A DNA stretch of 16,513 nucleotides from positions 1 through 16,513 of the forward strand of contig JALOBN010000048.1 of NCBI GenBank assembly GCA_023228245.1, in the 5' to 3' direction. Of this stretch, positions 13,854 to 16,513 are shown in pieces. A model generated the notes under the pieces. That model searched no databases and was not told the origin of the DNA. It saw only the letters and a list, made by a program, of their open reading frames with translations. Positions within the stretch are counted from its first letter, which is position 1, and each line of letters starts with the position of its first letter. Source of the DNA: Candidatus Pacearchaeota archaeon (lineage in GTDB: Archaea; Nanoarchaeota; Nanoarchaeia; Pacearchaeales; GW2011-AR1). The translations under genes and the position numbers were made by a program.

Positions 13854-14448
13854 ATTTTTCATCATCCTCTAGATCGGCCATTTCAAAATCAAGATAATCT
13901 ATGTCTAGATCGAAAATATCCGATACTTCCGAAGCGATATAATCTCCGCCATAATCGCTATCCCAATCCCCGATTTCGCCCGATTGATAGTATTCGTCAA
14001 GGATATCGTCTATAGATTCGCCGGTATCACGTGCCCGTTTCGAAATTTCCCTGGCAATAACATCTGCTTTCGCTTTTTCACGCTTCTTCCTGTATTCACG
14101 CTTTTCTGCAATCTTTTCCGAAGCCTTTGAAGCCTTGCCCCTATCAAGACGCTCACGCAAGCGCTTCCTATCCGCATCCATCGCCTTGCGCGTCAGGCTT
14201 TCGATACTTTCCTTCCGCTTGCGGGTTTTTATCTGTGGGTATGTTATAGAGACATACTTTTTAGTGGTAGGCAGGGCGGATAGGCGCTGCGCTTTTTGGG
14301 CGGAAATAAAACGTCCCTTGTAACGGTATGTCTTATGCTGGATCGGCTCTTTAGATACCCGTTTTTTAGTAGACGGTAGGGAGGAAAGCCGCTGCGCTTT
14401 TTCGGCGGAAATAAAACGGCCCTTGTAGCGGTAACGGAAGGAGGCCAT
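13837..14448 (-). CDS. Terminal protein candidate with duplicated motif
   Basis: A 203-aa protein with three regions: two copies of a 27-residue unit at about 6-32 and 41-67 (YRYKGRFISAEKAQRLSSL and YRYKGRFISAQKAQRLSAL); a strongly basic helical region at 75-145 (RKRLRERLDRGKASKASEK, then KREYRKKREKAK); and an acidic C-terminus with many Tyr, Ser and Asp. In phi29 and tectiviruses the terminal protein is encoded shortly before the polymerase and uses a Ser, Thr or Tyr hydroxyl as primer. This is the only basic, hydroxyl-rich protein of suitable size here, so it is my candidate; no family match is claimed. Alternatives are a histone-like or scaffolding protein. Its ribosome binding site lies in a hairpin. 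Confidence 0.6.
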   Translation of the reverse strand: MASFRYRYKGRFISAEKAQRLSSLPSTKKRVSKEPIQHKTYRYKGRFISAQKAQRLSALPTTKKYVSITYPQIKTRKRKESIESLTRKAMDADRKRLRERLDRGKASKASEKIAEKREYRKKREKAKADVIAREISKRARDTGESIDDILDEYYQSGEIGDWDSDYGGDYIASEVSDIFDLDIDYLDFEMADLEDDEKYEQAS

Positions 14449-14453
14449 GCAAA

Positions 14454-14470
14454 ATCCTTTTATAAAGGAT
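14454..14470 (-). promoter_or_regulatory. Hairpin that can hide the ribosome binding site
   Basis: On the transcribed strand ATCCTTTATAAAAGGAT is a near-perfect hairpin with seven-base arms. Its right arm holds AAAGGAT, the ribosome binding site of the terminal-protein candidate gene, placed six bases before its ATG. Folding would reduce translation. The same CCTTTTATAA core recurs in the gaps near 14.5 and 8.25 kb. Confidence 0.55.
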
Positions 14471-14479
14471 ATCAGAGCA

Positions 14480-14555
14480 AAAGAAAAAACTGGCGCGCTT
14501 CCTCTTATAAAGGCGGCGAGTGCCTTGAAGCTTCAATGGAAGCGGGAAGCGCGCC
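14480..14555 (-). terminator. Large stem-loop terminator between SSB-like and TP-candidate genes
   Basis: GGCGCGCTTCC (14492-14502) pairs perfectly with GGAAGCGCGCC (14545-14555), leaving a loop of about 42 bases that contains its own palindrome TTGAAGCTTCAA (14524-14535). On the transcribed strand the stem is followed by AGTTTTTTCTTTT. This fits an intrinsic terminator or attenuator. The rest of the gap 14449-14598 holds no gene. Confidence 0.65.
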
Positions 14556-14598
14556 GATTTAAATGCTAAATCTGAGGGATGAAAAATGTCAAGGGATT

Positions 14599-15021
14599 TT
14601 ACGGCCTGCATCCCTTGGGACAATTGTCGAAATCATGCCCGATGGCGTATACCGCTACCGAGCGCTTTGACTTCGACTCAGTGTTCTTCATTCGCGCAAC
14701 TATCAGGGCATGGCCTATGATAGTATTGCCATTGAAGCCCTGAGGATTTCCCAGGAGATCATCGAAAATGGAATCCAGCTGGGCACGGTTCCCACCAATG
14801 AAAAAAGTCGTTCCATCCGCCGTCTGGAATTTGTAAGCCCGTCCGTAAGAACTGTTTCTCACGCCGAGGAAGATTCCGCCGATTTGCTGATCTTCCTTGA
14901 GCTTGATAAAGTCCGGCTTGGAGGCCGTGAAGAATCGCGGATCCGTTGCGCGGCTTGAAGGCTGTGAAGTCGGGACGGAGGGCAAAGCACTGGAAGTTTT
15001 TGCTGAATTTTTTGTAGACAT
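14599..15021 (-). CDS. Single-stranded DNA-binding-like protein
   Basis: A 140-aa protein. Residues 1-35 are Ser/Thr/Pro rich and likely flexible. Residues about 36-130 show the strand order of an OB-like fold with aromatic residues on strands: FIKLKEDQQIGGIFLGV, YGRAYKFQTADGTTFFIGG, then a helix (AQLDSIFDDLL) and strands (TIIGHALIVARM, SVAVYAIGHDF). This resembles the small SSB-like proteins that several phages encode close to their polymerase. AAGGAGA stands eight bases before the ATG and a good promoter lies just upstream. It likely coats displaced strands during protein-primed replication. The family call rests on pattern, not on a matched signature. The Cys near the end (NCPKGC) is unusual for an SSB. 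Confidence 0.55.
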   Translation of the reverse strand: MSTKNSAKTSSALPSVPTSQPSSRATDPRFFTASKPDFIKLKEDQQIGGIFLGVRNSSYGRAYKFQTADGTTFFIGGNRAQLDSIFDDLLGNPQGFNGNTIIGHALIVARMKNTESKSKRSVAVYAIGHDFDNCPKGCRP

Positions 15022-15063
15022 TCAAATCTCCTTATTTTGATTGTTATGGGTTTTACAGAAAAA

Positions 15064-15092
15064 AGCATAAAACAGTGTTATACGATTTTCAA
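15064..15092 (-). promoter_or_regulatory. Predicted promoter (TTGAAA-17-TATGCT)
   Basis: On the minus strand TTGAAA (15087-15092) and TATGCT (15064-15069) are 17 bases apart, a good sigma70-type promoter 40 bases ahead of the SSB-like gene. Its -35 overlaps the end of the 27-residue gene upstream. Confidence 0.6.
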
Positions 15093-15172
15093 GCAAATTC
15101 TGCAAAATCTATTTCTTCCCAACTATCAAGAGATTCGCAGTTAGGACATTCCACGAGCTTTTTATGATCCAT
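15089..15172 (-). CDS. 27-residue acidic peptide with CPNC motif
   Basis: A short frame, MDHKKLVECPNCESLDSW then EEIDFAEFA. It has one CPNC knuckle, an acidic aromatic tail and a clear GAGGGA ribosome binding site five bases before the ATG. The same CGAGGGA site precedes the two genes at 15377-15583 and 15220-15387, which supports translation here. The single CxxC suggests a half zinc ribbon that may dimerise or bind a partner. Function unknown. Confidence 0.5.
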   Translation of the reverse strand: MDHKKLVECPNCESLDSWEEIDFAEFA

Positions 15173-15188
15173 TTATTCCCTCGCTGGA

Positions 15189-15212
15189 GTAAAACAGGGA
15201 AAAGCGTTTTAC
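15189..15212. repeat. Short inverted repeat GTAAAAC/GTTTTAC
   Basis: Two seven-base arms (15189-15195 and 15206-15212) around a ten-base loop lie between two tiny genes. It could be an operator or a weak RNA hairpin. No T-run follows in either direction. Confidence 0.4.
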
Positions 15213-15219
15213 AAGGGAA

Positions 15220-15387
15220 TTAATCTAATAATCCCTTGAAATAAACGACATGAATAATAAAACTCAATATTAATTCAGGATTCTCAACTTCATTAATCAT
15301 TTTAAGAAGTGTTTTACAATCCTCGCCAGTAATATTACCGCCGTATGAAACGTGTTCATCAATCCATATTTCAAGATCATTTTTCAT
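15220..15387 (-). CDS. 55-residue acidic hypothetical protein
   Basis: A 55-aa mostly helical acidic protein (LEIWIDEHVS, DCKTLLKMINEVENPELI) with a hydrophobic end (LSFIIHVVYFKGLL). The start at 15387 is preferred over one at 15465 because GCGAGGGA stands before it and because the ATG falls in the last codons of the upstream gene. Function unknown; it may be an early host-takeover protein by position. Confidence 0.55.
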   Translation of the reverse strand: MKNDLEIWIDEHVSYGGNITGEDCKTLLKMINEVENPELILSFIIHVVYFKGLLD

Positions 15388-15583
15388 TGCTTCCCTCGCT
15401 TCTTGGATGGAAATCGGCGCGGATAATACCGTTTGCACAGCGATATATACTAACATTGTATACATCGCCCCGAAGCGTATAATATGGGCCGCTCATCCGC
15501 CGATATTCGTTATCGGCGATTGAAGTAAGGGCCTGATCGAACTTTTTCAAGTTTTTGGTTCTAGGGTTCTGAGGTTTAGGCAT
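15377..15583 (-). CDS. 68-residue basic hypothetical protein
   Basis: A 68-aa basic protein (MPKPQNPRTKNLKKFDQAL at the start) with a helix at about 15-30 and a beta-rich second half (YYTLRGDVYNVSIYRCANGI). The start at 15583 is chosen because CGAGGGA lies seven bases upstream; a longer form to 15628 lacks such a site. It overlaps the next gene. Size, charge and early position fit a small host-directed or DNA-binding protein. I do not recognise it. Confidence 0.6.
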   Translation of the reverse strand: MPKPQNPRTKNLKKFDQALTSIADNEYRRMSGPYYTLRGDVYNVSIYRCANGIIRADFHPRSEGSNEK

Positions 15584-15621
15584 TGTTATATCCCTCGAAA
15601 GTAGTTCAAACGATTGAGAGT

Positions 15622-16026
15622 TTAGCATATAGCCCCATGTCCGGATACCTGAGCATGGCCGGATAGCAGAGCATTACCGTATATCTGAGCAATGCCGGAT
15701 ACCTGAGCATGGCCGGATACCAGAGCATTACCGTATACCTGAGCATTACCGTATATCTGAGCAATGCCGGATACCTGAGCATGGCCGGATACCAGAGCAT
15801 TACAGTATATCCGAGCATTGCCGGATACCTGAGCATGGCCGGATACCCGAGCATTGCCGGATACCTGAGCATTGTCGGATACCCATGCATTACCATGTTG
15901 AGATAAATTCTCTTCTTTTTCGATATATCCGCCGATATCGCCAGCCTTAACAAATCCAAAATCTTTTAATGCCTTTACTCGCTTAAATCCTTCGATTTCA
16001 CAATCAAGCATTTCATACTTTTTCAT
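15622..16026 (-). CDS. Left-handed beta-helix hexapeptide-repeat protein
   Basis: A 134-aa protein. The N-terminal cap (YEMLDCEIEGFKRVKALKDF, then DIGGYIEKEENLSQHGNAWV) is typical of phage-encoded YdcK-like repeat proteins. From about residue 43 to the end there are some 15 hexapeptides of type [GHN]-x-A-x-[VI]-[SY] (GNARVS, GHAQVS, GIAQIY), which build a left-handed beta-helix. Such phage proteins have no settled function; scaffolding or host-interaction roles have been suggested. GGGGCGG precedes the ATG. It is the first gene after the early promoter. The final repeat ends abruptly in GHGAIC without a closing cap, so the frame may have been shortened by repeat slippage. Confidence 0.75.
   Translation of the reverse strand: MKKYEMLDCEIEGFKRVKALKDFGFVKAGDIGGYIEKEENLSQHGNAWVSDNAQVSGNARVSGHAQVSGNARIYCNALVSGHAQVSGIAQIYGNAQVYGNALVSGHAQVSGIAQIYGNALLSGHAQVSGHGAIC
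15640..15890. repeat. Tandem 18-bp coding repeats
   Basis: About 14 imperfect 18-base units, each a variant of CCGGATACCTGAGCATTG, encode the hexapeptides of the beta-helix protein. Longer identical blocks (several units in the same order) show recent duplication. Since 18 is a multiple of three, copy number can change without loss of frame. Confidence 0.85.
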
Positions 16027-16049
16027 TTTCCGCCCCTTTCACTACCGCC

Positions 16050-16079
16050 ATTATCCCGCATTCCCCCGATTCCTGTCAA
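16050..16079 (-). promoter_or_regulatory. Predicted early promoter (TTGACA-18-GATAAT)
   Basis: On the minus strand a perfect TTGACA (16074-16079) is followed after 18 bases by GATAAT (16050-16055). The start of transcription would lie near 16043, about 17 bases before the first early gene, which has AAAGGGGCGG before its ATG. It is the best promoter in the window. Confidence 0.75.
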
Positions 16080-16087
16080 TACTTATT

Positions 16088-16110
16088 TTGACACTCCCCA
16101 TCGGAGTGTA
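16088..16110. repeat. Inverted repeat ACACTCC-N5-GGAGTGT
   Basis: Perfect seven-base arms (16091-16097 and 16103-16109) just upstream of the early promoter -35. Preceded by TTG and followed by A, as is the related repeat near 16477. A likely operator or structural element. Confidence 0.55.
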
Positions 16111-16309
16111 AAGAAAGGAAGGGAAAAGCGGGAGCTTATCGCGTTCCCGGTCGGTACCCGCATGAATAAAGGGCGAAAAATGACACCATAAGGTAGTTTT
16201 TATGCAATATCGTATTTGGGACAATAAAGACGCGGGGTATAGGGTGTTGAAAGTGGATTTCATATGTTAAAAATAGGCATATTTGACGTTGAAGGGGGAA
16301 TTTCATAAA

Positions 16310-16338
16310 GGGGAATGGGGAGGGGAAGGAAGGGAGGG
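16310..16338 (+). other. G-quadruplex motif
   Basis: Five G-runs (4, 4, 4, 3 and 3) are separated by loops of 3, 1, 6 and 1 bases, which satisfies the common quadruplex rule. It lies in the non-coding end region and could affect replication or transcription. Confidence 0.6.
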
Positions 16339-16341
16339 CAA

Positions 16342-16494
16342 ATGCAATATGGTATGGAGGGGATAGGAGTTTTGATATGCGGGAAGGTCCATGGATACTG
16401 GGCGGAAAGGGTGCGCGGCCTGGGGTACAGAGGGCGGGATGTATGGAGCGGGGCCGTCAGGCCGATAGGTGTGTTGACACCCCCTGGGGTGTAG
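16342..16494 (+). CDS. Possible 50-residue plus-strand gene
   Basis: An open frame of 50 codons (MQYGMEGIGVLICGKVHGYW at the start, ending TPPGV) preceded by AGGGAGGGCAA. The G-rich base composition of the region gives few stop codons, so this may be open by chance. If real, it would belong to the plus-strand operon across the joined ends. No motif recognised. Confidence 0.25.
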   Translation: MQYGMEGIGVLICGKVHGYWAERVRGLGYRGRDVWSGAVRPIGVLTPPGV

Positions 16495-16502
16495 TCTATT
16501 TT
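16474..16502 (+). promoter_or_regulatory. Possible plus-strand promoter with embedded inverted repeat
   Basis: TTGACA (16474-16479) and TATTTT (16497-16502) are 17 bases apart. The spacer holds the inverted repeat ACACCCC-CT-GGGGTGT (16477-16492), related to that at 16091. If the ends are joined, it would point at the gene at 1, but transcription would begin so close to that ATG that little or no leader with a ribosome binding site would remain. That weakens the call. Confidence 0.4.
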
Positions 16503-16513
16503 GGGGGGACCAC

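Larger units (their letters stand above)
16027..16513. other. G-rich largely non-coding control region
   Basis: 487 bases without a convincing gene of normal size. The plus strand is strongly enriched in G and purines from about 16290 on. It holds a minus-strand promoter, two related inverted repeats, a G-quadruplex motif, a direct repeat ATGCAATATnGTAT (16202 and 16342) and perhaps a short plus-strand gene. It lies between the minus-strand early block and, if the molecule is circular, the plus-strand operon at 1. It is the best place for a replication origin or terminus. Confidence 0.6.

Noticed and set aside
15640..15890. CRISPR-like array
   Set aside because: Units are contiguous, 18 bases long and have no spacers; they encode hexapeptides in a real gene.
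15606..15959. Second open frame through the 18-bp repeats (repeated GYPAMLRYPAM)
   Set aside because: An 18-base repeat leaves other frames open by itself. Only the frame starting at 16026 has the known N-terminal cap, a ribosome binding site and the hexapeptide pattern.
16202..16270. 22-codon plus-strand frame beginning MQYRIWDNK
   Set aside because: Too short, weak ribosome binding site and no clear overlap with a neighbour. Only its shared ATGCAATAT start with the frame at 16342 is notable.
1..16513. Inverted terminal repeats expected for protein-primed replication
   Set aside because: The first 30 bases do not match the reverse complement of the last 30. If repeats exist they are outside the window.

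Overview
The window looks like the nearly complete genome of a small, tailless, membrane-containing dsDNA bacteriophage, or a closely related virus-like element. No tail, portal, large terminase, integrase, tRNA or rRNA gene is visible. The clearest gene is a 569-residue family B DNA polymerase of the protein-primed (phi29/tectivirus) type, with all exonuclease and polymerase motifs. Around it lie a small replication-type operon and a long block of small structural-type genes. Many of the latter encode short proteins with one transmembrane segment and an Arg-rich tail, or all-beta proteins of 130-210 residues that suit single-jelly-roll capsid or spike proteins. The host is probably Gram-negative: there is a secreted, outer-membrane-barrel-like protein ending in Phe. 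Shine-Dalgarno sites are strong throughout and promoters look sigma70-like. I cannot name the phylum; an acidobacterial host is only a guess.

Layout. (1) 1-636, plus strand: three overlapping small genes, the last a helix-turn-helix protein. They converge on the main block with a 4-bp overlap of stop codons. (2) 16026-11627, minus strand, the early or replication block: a hexapeptide-repeat protein, several tiny proteins, an SSB-like protein, a basic/acidic protein with a duplicated motif (terminal protein candidate), a 32-aa membrane peptide, a zinc-ribbon-like protein and the DNA polymerase. (3) 11520-633, minus strand, the late block: a 519-aa protein with a C-terminal transglutaminase-like domain, a possible holin, an outer-membrane-barrel-like protein, two small Zn-binding proteins, two membrane/basic proteins, a candidate major capsid protein flanked by hairpins, four more beta-rich proteins (two clearly paralogous), a membrane-anchored lysozyme-like enzyme, a secreted pectate-lyase-like beta-helix and four membrane proteins. 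(4) 16027-16513: G-rich, largely non-coding, with a G-quadruplex motif, two related inverted repeats and promoter elements.

Regulation. Three good minus-strand sigma70-like promoters can be read: TTGACA-18-GATAAT ahead of the first early gene, TTGAAA-17-TATGCT ahead of the SSB-like gene, and TTGAAT-17-TATACT overlapping the end of the polymerase gene and heading the late block. Hairpins sit before and after the candidate capsid gene and in the two intergenic gaps near 8.3 kb and 14.5 kb.

Topology is a puzzle. Protein-primed replication normally goes with linear DNA and inverted terminal repeats, but the window ends show none. The window starts exactly at an ATG, and joining its end to its start puts GGGGGG five bases before that ATG. 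The sequence may therefore be a circular assembly rotated to a gene start.
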